64,000 bases of DNA from Prosthecobacter dejongeii (GTDB lineage: Bacteria > Verrucomicrobiota > Verrucomicrobiia > Verrucomicrobiales > Verrucomicrobiaceae), in assembly GCF_014203045.1 (NCBI RefSeq), contig NZ_JACHIF010000001.1, positions 372,001-436,000 on the forward strand, in the 5' to 3' direction. This document shows, piece after piece, positions 37,128-46,037 of this stretch; positions within the stretch are counted from its first letter, which is position 1; every line of letters begins with the position of its first letter. Under the pieces are notes generated by a model that saw only the letters and a program-made list of their open reading frames with translations, searched no databases and had not been told where the DNA came from. A program made the translations under genes and the position numbers.

Positions 37128-37985
37128 TCACACCCGCCCGCGTTTGCTGAAGAGGCCGTAGCGGGGGCTGAAGATGTAGGCCAGTAGGAACAGCCCGCCG
37201 AGGACGACGATGATGCTGGCGCTCACAGACCAGCCCAGCGGGTAGCTGAGGAAAAAGGCCGCCGCGGAACCAAATGCGCCAATGAGTCCCCCACCCCAGA
37301 ACAGCGCGCGGGCGTTGTTCGTCAGCAGGTAAACGGTGGCGGCCGGGGCCACCATGAGGCCCACACTGAGGATGCAACCCACCGCCTGCAGAGAGGAAAT
37401 GAGCACCAGGATGGTGATGCCAAAGGTGGCGTAATTCAGGAATCGCACGGGCACACCCAGGCTCGCGGCGATGTTCGGCTCAAAGAGATAGATCAGCAGC
37501 GGGCGCTGCAAAGCCGTGAGGGTAAGCACCGCAATGGCACTGATGCCAAAGGCGATCCACATGTCACTATCCGCCATGCCAACGATGCTGCCAAACAGCC
37601 ACTCATCCAGCTTTTGCCTCACATTGAGCTGGGTCAAAATGAGGTACCCGCCGGCAAAGGCGGTGGTGTAGAGGATGCCCATGGAGGTATCCTGATCCAG
37701 CCGTGAGGTACGTGACAAAAAGATGGACCCAAGCCCAACAAAAAGTGCGGCAAAAATCGCCCCGGCCAAGGCGCTCCACTGAGACAGCCCCACCATGAGC
37801 ACGGACAGGGCAATCCCCGGCAGCAGCGCGTGAGACAGGGTGCCCACCTTCAGCGCGGACTTCCGCAGGACGACGAATGCACTGACAAAACCATTCGCGA
37901 ACCCGATCATCAAACAAGCCAGCAGGGCCCGTTTGGCGATGGGTTCTGCCAGGAAATCAGCGAGAGAAGGAAGATCAGCAAGCAT
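37128..37985 (-). CDS. Metal ABC transporter permease (ZnuB/MntB family)
   Basis: A 285-residue ABC-3 family permease for zinc, manganese or iron import, with about eight hydrophobic spans. Examples are LLACLMIGFANGFVSAFVVL, the run HALLPGIALSVLMVG, LAGAIFAALFVGLGSIFLS and FGITILVLISSLQAVGCILSVG. The family motif region ILSVGLMVAPAATVYLLTN is present. The gene is the last of a minus-strand group and begins 8 bp after the ATPase stop. Which metal is moved cannot be read from the sequence. Confidence 0.9.
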   Translation of the reverse strand: MLADLPSLADFLAEPIAKRALLACLMIGFANGFVSAFVVLRKSALKVGTLSHALLPGIALSVLMVGLSQWSALAGAIFAALFVGLGSIFLSRTSRLDQDTSMGILYTTAFAGGYLILTQLNVRQKLDEWLFGSIVGMADSDMWIAFGISAIAVLTLTALQRPLLIYLFEPNIAASLGVPVRFLNYATFGITILVLISSLQAVGCILSVGLMVAPAATVYLLTNNARALFWGGGLIGAFGSAAAFFLSYPLGWSVSASIIVVLGGLFLLAYIFSPRYGLFSKRGRV

Positions 37986-37993
37986 GGGAAAAA

Positions 37994-38779
37994 TCAGCGG
38001 TCGTAGGCGGCGGCGATGCGCTCGGGGGTGAAGGCCGTAGCCACTTCCCCAAAGGCGACTTGGGTGCGTTTGATCAGCAGCACGTCGTCGAAGTTTCCTT
38101 CCACCGTTTGCAAATCATGGTGGCTGGCGATGAGCAGGCGGCCTTCTGCCGTCAGCTCGCGAAACAGGCGCGCCAGGTTTTCTTGAGCAGGGCGATCCAG
38201 CCCCGTGAAAGGCTCGTCCAAAAGCAGCACATGCGCCTCCTGCGCCAAAGCGCGGGCGATGAAGGTGCGCTGCTGCTGGCCCCCGGAGAGGGCGCTGATC
38301 TGGCGGTCTTGCAGATCCAGCAAGTTCATGGTGGTGAGCGCCCGCTGGACGATCTCTGCATCGTGTTTGGAATACTTCCGCCACCAGCCCAGGTTCGGGT
38401 AGCGCCCCATCTCCACCAGACTGCGCACGGTGATGGGAAAGTTCCAGTCCACGTCCCCACGCTGTGGCAGGTAGGCGATCTCGTAGCTGCTGCGCGTCAG
38501 CGGTTTGCCACGCCAGAGGATGCTGCCACTGTCGGTGCGCAGCAGGCCTGCCAGGGCTTTCAGCAGGGTGCTCTTGCCCGCACCGTTGGGACCGATCAAG
38601 GCGATGCTGCGCCCGCATTCTGTGCTGAAGCTGATGCCGTCCAGGGCCATCACTTCCTGGTAGCTCACGCGCAGGTTTTGCACCTCCAGCCGGTGGTGGT
38701 GCGACTGCGTGCAGCCGCCGCCACCCCAGCAGACGTGCTCCTTCCCCGGGGGGTGATCGTGTGAGGGATTCTTTACCAT
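37994..38779 (-). CDS. Metal ABC transporter ATP-binding protein with His/Cys-rich N-terminus
   Basis: A 261-residue ZnuC/MntA-type ATPase: Walker A IGPNGAGKST, signature ALSGGQQQRTFIARAL, Walker B VLLLDEPFTGLD, and H-loop ASHHD. The first 30 residues add an unusual metal-ligand-rich extension (HDHPPGKEHVCWGGGGC followed by QSHHH) before the usual start of the ABC domain. It overlaps the upstream gene by a few bases and precedes the permease by 8 bp. No zinc- or manganese-binding lipoprotein gene is next to it. Confidence 0.92.
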   Translation of the reverse strand: MVKNPSHDHPPGKEHVCWGGGGCTQSHHHRLEVQNLRVSYQEVMALDGISFSTECGRSIALIGPNGAGKSTLLKALAGLLRTDSGSILWRGKPLTRSSYEIAYLPQRGDVDWNFPITVRSLVEMGRYPNLGWWRKYSKHDAEIVQRALTTMNLLDLQDRQISALSGGQQQRTFIARALAQEAHVLLLDEPFTGLDRPAQENLARLFRELTAEGRLLIASHHDLQTVEGNFDDVLLIKRTQVAFGEVATAFTPERIAAAYDR

Positions 38780-39261
38780 GTGAATGTCAAAACTTCGTCA
38801 AGAGTATTGCCGGAGGACCAGCGAGTTTCACGGCGGGTATCGAAGCCGTCCGGTTCCAGTTCCACCGTGAGGGCCGTCTCTGGCGTACCCTCAGGCCAGG
38901 TGGCCTGGAGGATGAGTTCATTGCCGTCATGGGAGACTTCCAGTTCCGTTTGAAATTCCACCGGTGAGGTGGCGAGGTCCACCTTCACGGCCAGCTCCAC
39001 ATCGCCCTCCTTCAGGCTCACCGTCAGGGGCCGGTGGGCAAACCGCAGCCGCACCAGCGTCGGCACCTCCACATGCTTGTGCTCACCCTCAGGGTGGTCC
39101 GTGCCACCTTTCACCTCTTTCATGTCCGCATCCTTCCCCGCCCCGGTGGAGGCTGCTTCTCCAGGTCTTTCATACCCCGTGGTCATGTGCGCTAAAGGAA
39201 AGGCCAGCAGGGCAAAAACGAGCCCGAGAAGGAAAAGCTGAACTGGAGGGAAACCGCGCAT
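38773..39261 (-). CDS. Hypothetical membrane-anchored protein linked to the metal transporter
   Basis: About 162 residues. A single N-terminal membrane helix or signal (VQLFLLGLVFALLAFPLAHM) is followed by a charged linker with a His-rich patch (HPEGEHKHVEV). A beta-rich domain follows (LVRLRFAHRPLTVSLKEGD, LAVKVDLATSPVEFQTELE, LILQATWPEGTPETALTVEL). It is the first gene of the unit and its end overlaps the ATPase start by 7 bp, so it should act with the transporter, perhaps as a periplasmic metal chaperone. No known family recognised. ATG 39261 is chosen for the signal-like start. Confidence 0.7.
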   Translation of the reverse strand: MRGFPPVQLFLLGLVFALLAFPLAHMTTGYERPGEAASTGAGKDADMKEVKGGTDHPEGEHKHVEVPTLVRLRFAHRPLTVSLKEGDVELAVKVDLATSPVEFQTELEVSHDGNELILQATWPEGTPETALTVELEPDGFDTRRETRWSSGNTLDEVLTFTW

Positions 39262-39500
39262 TATTTGCAATAAGTCGGGCCAGAGAGGCCTCCCGTCAAC
39301 CCCTGGAACGCCCCTGCTCCCGAGAAGTCAAGCGGACCGCCGGGGCCGACGAACTCCCCCGTTGAAGGCTTCTTTCTCTGGATCTCGAAAAAAAGTCAGC
39401 GGTAAGAAGAGGCGAAATCCGTATCTTGAGCGCATTCTTCGAGGGCGTTTTCTTTGGTTGACCATTTCACCCATCTCTCCGAGTCTCGCGTCCTCTACTC

Positions 39501-40259
39501 ATGAAAGCTACCCTCCGTCTCGTCTGCGCCACGCTCGCTGTCGCCTCTTCACTTTCCGCCCAAACGGAATCTGCCAAACCTGCTGGCGAAAAACCTGCTG
39601 GCGAAGCTTCGGCTCCTGCTGCATCGGCTTCCATGGACAAAGTGAGTTATTTCATCGGATCTCAGATCGGCGGCAACATCGCCAACAACTTCAAGCAGCA
39701 GGGCGTTGAGATTGATCTCGACAGCTTCCTGGGTGCCGTGCGCGACCAGTTCGAAGGCAAGCCTTCTAAATACAAGCCCGAAGAACTCGAGGCAGCCATG
39801 AAGGCCTTCGAAAAAGTGATGCAGGGCAAGCAGGCAGAAATGCAGGCCAAGCAGGCTGCCAAAGCCGGTGAAGTGAAAGCCGCGGGCGCCAAGTTCCTGG
39901 CTGAAAACGGCAAAAAAGAAGGCGTGAAGACCACCGCCAGCGGTCTTCAGTATGAAGTCCTCAAGCAGGGCGACGGCGCGAAGCCAGTGCCGACGGACAA
40001 AGTGAATGTGCACTACCACGGCACCCTCCTGAATGGCAAAGTCTTCGACAGCAGTGTGGACCGTGGCGAGCCGATCACCTTCGGCGTGCAGGAAGTCATC
40101 AAAGGCTGGACCGAAGGTCTCCAGCTCATGAGCGTCGGCTCCAAGTACAAGTTCTACATCCCGTCTGATCTCGCTTACGGCGACAATGGCGCAGGCGCAG
40201 ACATCGGCCCAGGCGAGACCCTCGTCTTCGAAGTCGAGCTGCTGAAGATCGAGAAGTAA
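39501..40259 (+). CDS. FKBP-type peptidyl-prolyl cis-trans isomerase, secreted
   Basis: A 252-residue Mip/FklB-type foldase. It has a signal peptide (MKATLRLVCATLAVASSLSAQ), an Ala/Pro linker, then the helical dimerisation domain (residues about 45-135: VSYFIGSQIGGNIANNFKQQG, long Lys/Ala/Glu helix) and an FKBP domain (about 145-252). Active-site residues appear in HYHGTLLNGKVFDSS, FGVQEVIKGWTEGLQLM and YIPSDLAYG, ending GETLVFEVELLKI. It acts on proline bonds of exported proteins in the periplasm. Divergent from the metal transporter unit; followed by a strong terminator. Confidence 0.95.
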   Translation: MKATLRLVCATLAVASSLSAQTESAKPAGEKPAGEASAPAASASMDKVSYFIGSQIGGNIANNFKQQGVEIDLDSFLGAVRDQFEGKPSKYKPEELEAAMKAFEKVMQGKQAEMQAKQAAKAGEVKAAGAKFLAENGKKEGVKTTASGLQYEVLKQGDGAKPVPTDKVNVHYHGTLLNGKVFDSSVDRGEPITFGVQEVIKGWTEGLQLMSVGSKYKFYIPSDLAYGDNGAGADIGPGETLVFEVELLKIEK

Positions 40260-40280
40260 TTTACCTTCGACCCTTCCCCA

Positions 40281-40313
40281 ACGGCTGCCAGAAACCCTGG
40301 CAGCCGTTTTTTT
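40281..40313 (+). terminator. Intrinsic terminator after the FKBP gene
   Basis: Perfect 10-bp stem ACGGCTGCCA / TGGCAGCCGT with a 7-base loop (GAAACCC), followed by a run of seven T. It lies 21 bp after the stop codon. Confidence 0.95.
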
Positions 40314-40408
40314 GTGCTTAATAAGCTGGGCCTCCCGATCTTTTTATGACAGAAACTGCACAAATCGTGCCTGAACTCCGTATTCACAGGCCTGTTAATG
40401 TTTCCTCT

Positions 40409-41752
40409 ATGAGCTCTAGCCAACCGTCCCGTCGTTCCTTCCTGCAAACCGCTGCAGGTGCTGTCGCCGCCCCCTTCATCCTGCCTTCCCGCGTGTGGTC
40501 GGCAGAGACCGCCCCGAACTCCCGCCTCAACATCGGCTTCATCGGCATGGGCAAGATGAACAGCGGCCACCTGGGCAACTTCCTCGGCCGTGAAAATGTG
40601 CAGGTCACAGCCGTCTGTGACGTGGACACCAACCGCCGCGAAAACGCCAAGAAGAAGGTCGAAGACAGCTACGGCAAAAAAGCCGGCGCTGACTACAAAG
40701 GCTGCAGCGCCTACAATGACTTCCGCGAGCTGCTGGCCCGCAAGGACATTGACGCCGTCGTCATCGCCACGCCGGACCATTGGCACGCCTACATCGGCAT
40801 CGCCGCCGTGCGTGCTGGCAAGGATGTCTATGGTGAAAAACCCCTGACCCACAACGTCCACGAAGCCCTGACCCTGACCAAAGCCGTGCGCGACAGTGGC
40901 CGCATCTTCCAGACCGGCTCCCAGCAGCGGTCCAGCAAGGAATTCCGCGTGGCCGCTGAGCTGGTGCGCAATGGCGTCATCGGTGAAATCAAGACCATCA
41001 CCACCTCCTTTGGTGACCCGGCTCCCGTTTACAATCTCAAGGAAGAAGCTGCAGAACCCGGCCTCGACTGGGATCGCTGGTGCGGCCCAGGCCCGCTGAA
41101 GCCTTACAACAGCGCCCTCAGCCCTCGCGGTGTGCACAACCACTTCCCTGCCTGGCGCAATACGCGCGAATTCGGCGGTGGCATGATCACCGACTGGGGT
41201 GCTCACCACATTGACATCGCCCAGTGGGCCCTCGGGGTGGATGAAAGCGGCCCCGTGGAAATCCGCTCCCCAGGCGCGGACAAAAAGCGCGGTGCCCAGC
41301 TCGTCTATGCCAATGGCGTCGTCCTGACCCATGGTGAAGGCAAAGGCGTCTCCATCTACGGCACCGAAGGCGAGATCCACGTGAACCGTGGCAAGTTCGA
41401 GCTCGTTCTCGGTGGCAAAACCATCCACAAGTTCTTCGACAAGGAAGTGGACAAAGGCACCTCCCTGGACCGCGAAGTCATCCTCACTGAGCGCGAATTT
41501 CTCAAAGACGCCAAGGTGAAGCTCTACGACAGCAAGAACCACCACGACGACTGGCTGAACAGCATCAAAACGCGCGAGCGCCCGATCTGCGATGTCGCCA
41601 TCGGCGCCACCACGGTCATTTCCTGCCACCTCATGAACATGGCCTACTACTCCGGCACCGGCTTCAAGTGGAACCCGACCGAGCGCACCTTCGCCGAAGG
41701 CGGCGATGCCAAGTGGCTCACCCGCGACTACCGCCCTGAGTGGGTGGTCTAA
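40409..41752 (+). CDS. Gfo/Idh/MocA family oxidoreductase with Tat signal
   Basis: A 447-residue NAD(P)-dependent sugar-type dehydrogenase exported by the Tat pathway. The start MSSSQPSRRSFLQTAAGAV carries the twin Arg and an alanine-rich h-region; an upstream in-frame ATG at 40346 would bury this signal. Rossmann region: LNIGFIGMGKMNSGHLGNFL, then VTAVCDVDTNRRENA. The family motif GEKPLTH is present, with IDAVVIATPDHWHAYIG upstream. Such exported members are numerous in Verrucomicrobia and Planctomycetes, and their substrates are mostly unknown. Single gene with its own terminator. Confidence 0.93.
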   Translation: MSSSQPSRRSFLQTAAGAVAAPFILPSRVWSAETAPNSRLNIGFIGMGKMNSGHLGNFLGRENVQVTAVCDVDTNRRENAKKKVEDSYGKKAGADYKGCSAYNDFRELLARKDIDAVVIATPDHWHAYIGIAAVRAGKDVYGEKPLTHNVHEALTLTKAVRDSGRIFQTGSQQRSSKEFRVAAELVRNGVIGEIKTITTSFGDPAPVYNLKEEAAEPGLDWDRWCGPGPLKPYNSALSPRGVHNHFPAWRNTREFGGGMITDWGAHHIDIAQWALGVDESGPVEIRSPGADKKRGAQLVYANGVVLTHGEGKGVSIYGTEGEIHVNRGKFELVLGGKTIHKFFDKEVDKGTSLDREVILTEREFLKDAKVKLYDSKNHHDDWLNSIKTRERPICDVAIGATTVISCHLMNMAYYSGTGFKWNPTERTFAEGGDAKWLTRDYRPEWVV

Positions 41753-41783
41753 GATTTACTGAAGTTCGTTGTGGAACCCAGTG

Positions 41784-41813
41784 GCGGCCTCGCAAGAGGC
41801 CGCTTTTTTATTT
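41784..41813 (+). terminator. Intrinsic terminator after the oxidoreductase gene
   Basis: Stem GCGGCCTC / GAGGCCGC (41784-41791 and 41796-41803) with loop GCAA, followed by TTTTTTATTT. It begins 31 bp after the stop. Confidence 0.95.
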
Positions 41814-41867
41814 GGGAGGTGAGTGCCTTGATCACTCTTTTGGTTAGGCGTTCAATATCCCCGTGAA

Positions 41868-41942
41868 TCCCCCACGCCCCGGAGGGGCGAAAGCCATGAG
41901 CCGGAGGTGAAGGTGCGAAGCCCCGAAACCTCCGGTTACCTA
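41868..41942. repeat. Family A fragment (copy 4)
   Basis: Contains the CCCCGGAGGGGCGAAAGCC hairpin, the CCGGAGGTGAAGGTGCG tail and the CCTCCGGTTACCTAACC end also seen at 6070-6150 and 36880-36940, without the ATCACTC hairpin. Partial copy between the oxidoreductase terminator and mobA. Confidence 0.6.
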
Positions 41943-42013
41943 ACCCATATGGAAATCAGGCCAAGATGGAGGGATCGCCGTACGCTCGATTTTCATCGTC
42001 GTAAAAGCGGGTG

Positions 42014-42625
42014 TCACCTCGCCAAGCCACGCCACTCCCCAGGCGTGTTGGCATTGTTAAAAAGCCCTTCATCAGCCGGAGACAGGGGCAAGACGATGGC
42101 CAGCCTCTGATCCACCGCGTCTTCAATGAGGCGACGGAGGCTGAAGCGAGAGGCCGCAGCGGCGGCTTCGAAAACAGGAATCAGGGCTGGGGTGTAGAGG
42201 CCAGCGAGGGGCTCGATGCCATGGGCGGTACGAAAAAAAAGGGCACTGCCTGCGAGCGGTTGCGCCAGGATCTCAACCAGGAAAGTTGGGGTCATCTCGG
42301 GCATGTCCACCGCCAGCACCAGCAGGGGCTTCGCGGCCTGCTTTAAAGCTTGGAGGATGGGCAGCAGGGGACCGCTTCCCTGCCCCGGTGGATCGAAAAG
42401 CCACTCGGCCCGCAGATCCGGCGGCGCGCTCTCATGCAGGCCCTGCTCTTCCCGGCAGGCGATGAAAAGCGGCGTGGGCTGCAAGGCCTGGAGCTTGCGC
42501 GCCTGCACCTGCCACAGCGGCTGGCCTGCCCAGGCGAGCTGCGCTTTGTCCTGACCCATGCGGCTGGACTGCCCCCCCGCTAGCAAAAGCGCGGCGAAGG
42601 GGGCTGCGGGCGGTGGCAGGCTCAT
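42014..42625 (-). CDS. mobA: Molybdenum cofactor guanylyltransferase (MobA-like)
   Basis: A 203-residue nucleotidyltransferase that adds GMP to molybdopterin to form the MGD cofactor. The N-terminal nucleotide-binding loop is LLLAGGQSSRMGQDKA; LFDPPGQGSGPLLPILQAL and VLAVDMPEMTPTFL follow, with the metal-binding Asp in VDMPE. The C-terminal FNNANTPGEW is typical of MobA (N-x-N-T-P). Length is normal. Its ATG overlaps the stop of the upstream hydrolase gene by 4 bp, so the two are translationally coupled, though no functional link is evident. Confidence 0.9.
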   Translation of the reverse strand: MSLPPPAAPFAALLLAGGQSSRMGQDKAQLAWAGQPLWQVQARKLQALQPTPLFIACREEQGLHESAPPDLRAEWLFDPPGQGSGPLLPILQALKQAAKPLLVLAVDMPEMTPTFLVEILAQPLAGSALFFRTAHGIEPLAGLYTPALIPVFEAAAAASRFSLRRLIEDAVDQRLAIVLPLSPADEGLFNNANTPGEWRGLAR

Positions 42626-43884
42626 TCAGATTTCAAACCCACGCTGTTCACGGAAAGGACGCGGTAGGCACTGGCGTCTGCGGCGGGGGAAGGGTCCACG
42701 AATTTCATCTCGGCCACGGGCTTCTCTGGGGTATCGCCATAGGACATGCCTTGGAACAGTTTGCGCCCGAATTTACCCGCTGGTTTTTCCGGGACTCGGG
42801 CGATTTCTTGACCGTTTTTGACGATGAGAAACTGCTGGAGCCCGCTTTCCAAATCAGCCTCGGCTTCCCAAGTGAGGATACCTTTGTGGAGTCGCACTTG
42901 AGTCGGGGCCGGAGGTGGGGTGGTGTCGCCTGTCGCGCCTGTTTTCAGGTACTCCGCCCGCAGCGGAATGAGCTCTTTGGCAGGCAGCCAGGCCGCTGTT
43001 TCCAAAGCGCCTTTGAACTCGCCCGCAGCAACGGCTTTGTCGTCATCCATTTCAGACAGCCAGCCTTCGCTCACCTTCACCGGGTTCAGCGCGTAACCGG
43101 TCTCAGGCAGGCGCTGGGTGAGGCAGACATCCAGGAAAGGAATGGCCAGGTAGCGGGAGTCTCCACACTCGTGGCCGGTCCGTGGGTCGCGGGCAAAACC
43201 TACGGGGGCTCCTTTCTCCCGCCAGGCCTTGAACATGGCGCGATCTCCCACGCGGGCGGGGCCGTGGCGTTTGTCCTGCTCCTCCTTGAGGCCGCCATTG
43301 AAACACATGGGCACGCCATACACAGCCTCCCTCAGCGTGGGGCGTGGGATATCGCCTTTTTCCCAGACGTAAAAGGCGGAGCCAGAACGGAACCAGATGG
43401 CGGCGATGCGCTGAGGGTGCAGGGTCAGCATGAGGCTGGACCAAAAACCACCCCCGCTGTGCCCCCACAGCGCCCAGGGCACCTGGGTGAGCTCGGGGTG
43501 CTTTGACTGAGCCGCGAAGTCCTCCAGGCTGCGCAAAAAGGTTTTCTCGGAACCATTGCGCGGATCGCACCATTTTCGGCAGTCTTGGCCATCGGCCTGG
43601 TGATAGGAGGGCCCCAGGAGAGCGCAGTCGTGCTTTTTCGCCAGCGCCTGCCAGTGCAGGTCATAGGCTGCGGTTTCGCCACCTTTGCAGGCCCCGGCCC
43701 CACAGCCGTGCTGGTGGACGATGACGCCTTTGATTTTTTCCACCCCTTCCGGCACCCAGAGGGTGTAGGTCACGCCATAGATGAGCTCCCCCGGTTTTTC
43801 TGAAGGCGGGTACTCAACGGTGAAGTAGGACCCCGCCGCCTGGGCGAGGAGGGGAAACAGCAGCAAGGCAGCAAGCAGACGCAT
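42622..43884 (-). CDS. Secreted alpha/beta hydrolase family protein
   Basis: About 420 residues. The start at 43884 (MRLLAALLLFPLLAQAAGSYF) gives a clear signal peptide; the frame extends upstream but without protein-like sequence. The alpha/beta-hydrolase core includes the strand GVIVHQHGCGAGACKGGET, the nucleophile elbow ALWGHSGGGFW, and a likely acid/His region near RTGHECGDSRYLAIPFLD. The C-terminal 100 residues (PPAPTQVRLHKGILTWEAEAD, VLSVNSVGLKSE) look like a fibronectin-III-like domain. Substrate unknown; esterase is plausible. Confidence 0.8.
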   Translation of the reverse strand: MRLLAALLLFPLLAQAAGSYFTVEYPPSEKPGELIYGVTYTLWVPEGVEKIKGVIVHQHGCGAGACKGGETAAYDLHWQALAKKHDCALLGPSYHQADGQDCRKWCDPRNGSEKTFLRSLEDFAAQSKHPELTQVPWALWGHSGGGFWSSLMLTLHPQRIAAIWFRSGSAFYVWEKGDIPRPTLREAVYGVPMCFNGGLKEEQDKRHGPARVGDRAMFKAWREKGAPVGFARDPRTGHECGDSRYLAIPFLDVCLTQRLPETGYALNPVKVSEGWLSEMDDDKAVAAGEFKGALETAAWLPAKELIPLRAEYLKTGATGDTTPPPAPTQVRLHKGILTWEAEADLESGLQQFLIVKNGQEIARVPEKPAGKFGRKLFQGMSYGDTPEKPVAEMKFVDPSPAADASAYRVLSVNSVGLKSE

Positions 43885-43963
43885 GGGCCTATGATGGAGG
43901 TAGGCGTGGCGTGACGTCAAGATGCTTGGCAAAAGGAGCTCTCCTGTGGAGTATTCTTTTCCC

Positions 43964-44743
43964 ATGAATGCACCCCGCCCCTGGATGATCGCTGAAACGA
44001 ACTGGCAGCAGGTCAAAGACACCCGCTACGAAGTTGCCGTACTGCCCTGGGGCGCTACCGAAGCGCACAACTGGCACCTGCCCTACGCCACGGACAGCCT
44101 GCAAAACGAAGCCATGTGTGCCGAGGCAGGGCGCTTCGCCTGGGAAGCCGGGGCCAAGGTGGCCATCCTGCCCAACATCCCCTTTGGCGTGCAGACGGGC
44201 CAGCTCGACATCCCCTTTTGCATCAATATGAACCCCAGCACGCAGATGGCCGTGCTGGAGGACATCATCGCTTCTCTGGAAGGCGTGGGCGTGCCGAAGT
44301 TCGTCCTCTTCAATGGCCACGGCGGCAATGACTTCCGCCAGATACTGCGGGAGCTTCAGGCCCGCCACCCCCGCATCTTCCTCACCGTGGTGAACTGGTT
44401 CAGCATCAGCAGCGGGAAAGACATCTTCACCATCGTGGGCGATCATGCGGATGAGCGCGAAACCAGCCTGCTGCTGCACCTGCACCCGGATCTGGTTTTG
44501 CCTCAAGACCAATGGGGACCAGGCACGGACAACCTGTGGAAAATCCCGGCCATGCGGGAGAAATGGGCCTGGGCCCCACGTGCCTGGACCCAGGCCACGA
44601 ATGACACGGGATCGGGAGATCCCCAGCACGCCACGGCAGAAAAAGGAGCACGTTATTTTCAGCGGCTGACCACCCAGTTTGCCAGTTACCTGGTGGACCT
44701 GGCCGCCGCAGATCCCGCAGCGATGTATGAGCCCGCAACCTGA
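43964..44743 (+). CDS. Creatininase family protein (creatinine amidohydrolase-like)
   Basis: A 259-residue metal-dependent amidohydrolase-like protein. The metal-site motifs are all visible: PWGATEAHNWHLPYATD near residue 28, NGHGGNDFRQ in the middle, and GDHADERETSLLLHLHP. The pattern Glu/His/Asp/His is that of the creatininase/MftE/FAPy-deformylase superfamily. The ATG at 43964 fits the family start. Divergent from the alpha/beta hydrolase, and not in an obvious operon. Substrate uncertain; many bacterial members are not creatininases. Confidence 0.88.
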   Translation: MNAPRPWMIAETNWQQVKDTRYEVAVLPWGATEAHNWHLPYATDSLQNEAMCAEAGRFAWEAGAKVAILPNIPFGVQTGQLDIPFCINMNPSTQMAVLEDIIASLEGVGVPKFVLFNGHGGNDFRQILRELQARHPRIFLTVVNWFSISSGKDIFTIVGDHADERETSLLLHLHPDLVLPQDQWGPGTDNLWKIPAMREKWAWAPRAWTQATNDTGSGDPQHATAEKGARYFQRLTTQFASYLVDLAAADPAAMYEPAT

Positions 44744-44874
44744 AGACTCAGGCGAAGGTGAGCCGCCAAAGCCTTTCGATAGCCGGTGATGGCGGAATGT
44801 GTGGAGCTACTTTCACACTTCACCCGCTCATGCGCCGCACAAACCCATCCAACGACGGGGCCGCGTGTCCAGCG

Positions 44875-46011
44875 TCAAGCCCCGGCATTGATCGTGATGC
44901 GCTTTTCAGGAATCGGGGATTCGATGATGCCCAGTTCCGTCTCCTGGCGCAGGCGTAGCTGGCCACAGGCAGCGGCGATGTCATGCCCCTTTTCCCGGCG
45001 CAGCGTGGCCTTCACCCCCGCATTCAGCAGCACGTCGCGGAACTCATCCTGATGCGGCTCACTGGGCCTCACCCAGGGCAGGCCCTCCACGGTGTTGTAG
45101 GGGATGAGGTTCACCTTGGCATCCAGGCCCTTGGCCCGTTTCGCCAGACGATGCGCCTGGTCCAGGCCATCGTTCACATCCTTGATCAGGATGTACTCAA
45201 AGGTGATGTGCTGCTTGCGCTTGGACCGCCAGTAAGCCAGCGCCTCGAAGAGTTCATCGAGGTTGTACTTCTCATTCACCGGCATGATCTTGTTTCGCAC
45301 CTCGTCACTGGCGCCATGCAGGGAGATGGCGAGGCGGATTTGCAGAGGGAAATCGGCTAAGCGTTTGATCTGCGGGGCCAGGCCACTGGTGCTCACCGTC
45401 ATGTGCCGCGCACCGATGCCGATGCCCCATTCAGCATTGAGGATCTCGATCGCTTTGATGACGTTGCTGTAGTTGGAAAGCGGCTCGCCCATGCCCATGA
45501 AGACCAGATTATCCATCCGCTCTCCGCTGTAGGCTTCCACCTGGACGATCTGCTCCACGATTTCAGAGGTGGTCAGATTTCGGGTGAAACCGGCCAAACC
45601 ACTGGCGCAAAATTTGCAGTCGTAGGCGCAGCCCACTTGGCTAGAAACGCAGAGCGTGTGGCGGTCTGAGGCCTCGCCATACAGCGCCGGATTCGCCGGG
45701 ATGAGCACCGTTTCGACAAAACGTCCATCGTGCAGCTTCAGCAAGAATTTGCGCGTGGTGTCCTTGGAGCCGGTCACGGTGGCGATGGTCATCGTCCGGG
45801 TGACAAACTTCTCCGTCAGCGTCTGGCGCAGGCCCTTGGATAGGTTCGACATCGCCTCGATGCTCACGGCCCGTTTGGCAAAGGTCCAGTCAATCACCTG
45901 CTTGGCGCGGAAGGCGGGCTCGCCCAGTTCAGCCATGAGGGAGGTGATCTCCGGCGGCGTCAGGCCGAGGAGGGACAGGGGAGCGGCAGGTTTGAGAGGG
46001 GCAGCGGTCAA
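44875..46011 (-). CDS. rlmN: 23S rRNA (adenine2503-C2)-methyltransferase, dual-specificity
   Basis: A 378-residue radical SAM enzyme that methylates C2 of A2503 in 23S rRNA and A37 in some tRNAs, aiding translational fidelity. The radical SAM cluster Cys are C128, C132 and C135 in VGCAYDCKFCASG. MGMGEPLSNYSNV matches the GEP motif, and the C-terminal half has LRREKGHDIAAACGQLR, which includes the methyl-carrying second Cys. N-terminal domain FRAKQVIDWTFAKR is typical. Full length. It follows an unknown gene by 26 bp on the same strand, so they may be cotranscribed. Confidence 0.96.
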   Translation of the reverse strand: MTAAPLKPAAPLSLLGLTPPEITSLMAELGEPAFRAKQVIDWTFAKRAVSIEAMSNLSKGLRQTLTEKFVTRTMTIATVTGSKDTTRKFLLKLHDGRFVETVLIPANPALYGEASDRHTLCVSSQVGCAYDCKFCASGLAGFTRNLTTSEIVEQIVQVEAYSGERMDNLVFMGMGEPLSNYSNVIKAIEILNAEWGIGIGARHMTVSTSGLAPQIKRLADFPLQIRLAISLHGASDEVRNKIMPVNEKYNLDELFEALAYWRSKRKQHITFEYILIKDVNDGLDQAHRLAKRAKGLDAKVNLIPYNTVEGLPWVRPSEPHQDEFRDVLLNAGVKATLRREKGHDIAAACGQLRLRQETELGIIESPIPEKRITINAGA

Positions 46012-46037
46012 AGTAAAACGAGGCAGTCAGGCACAAA

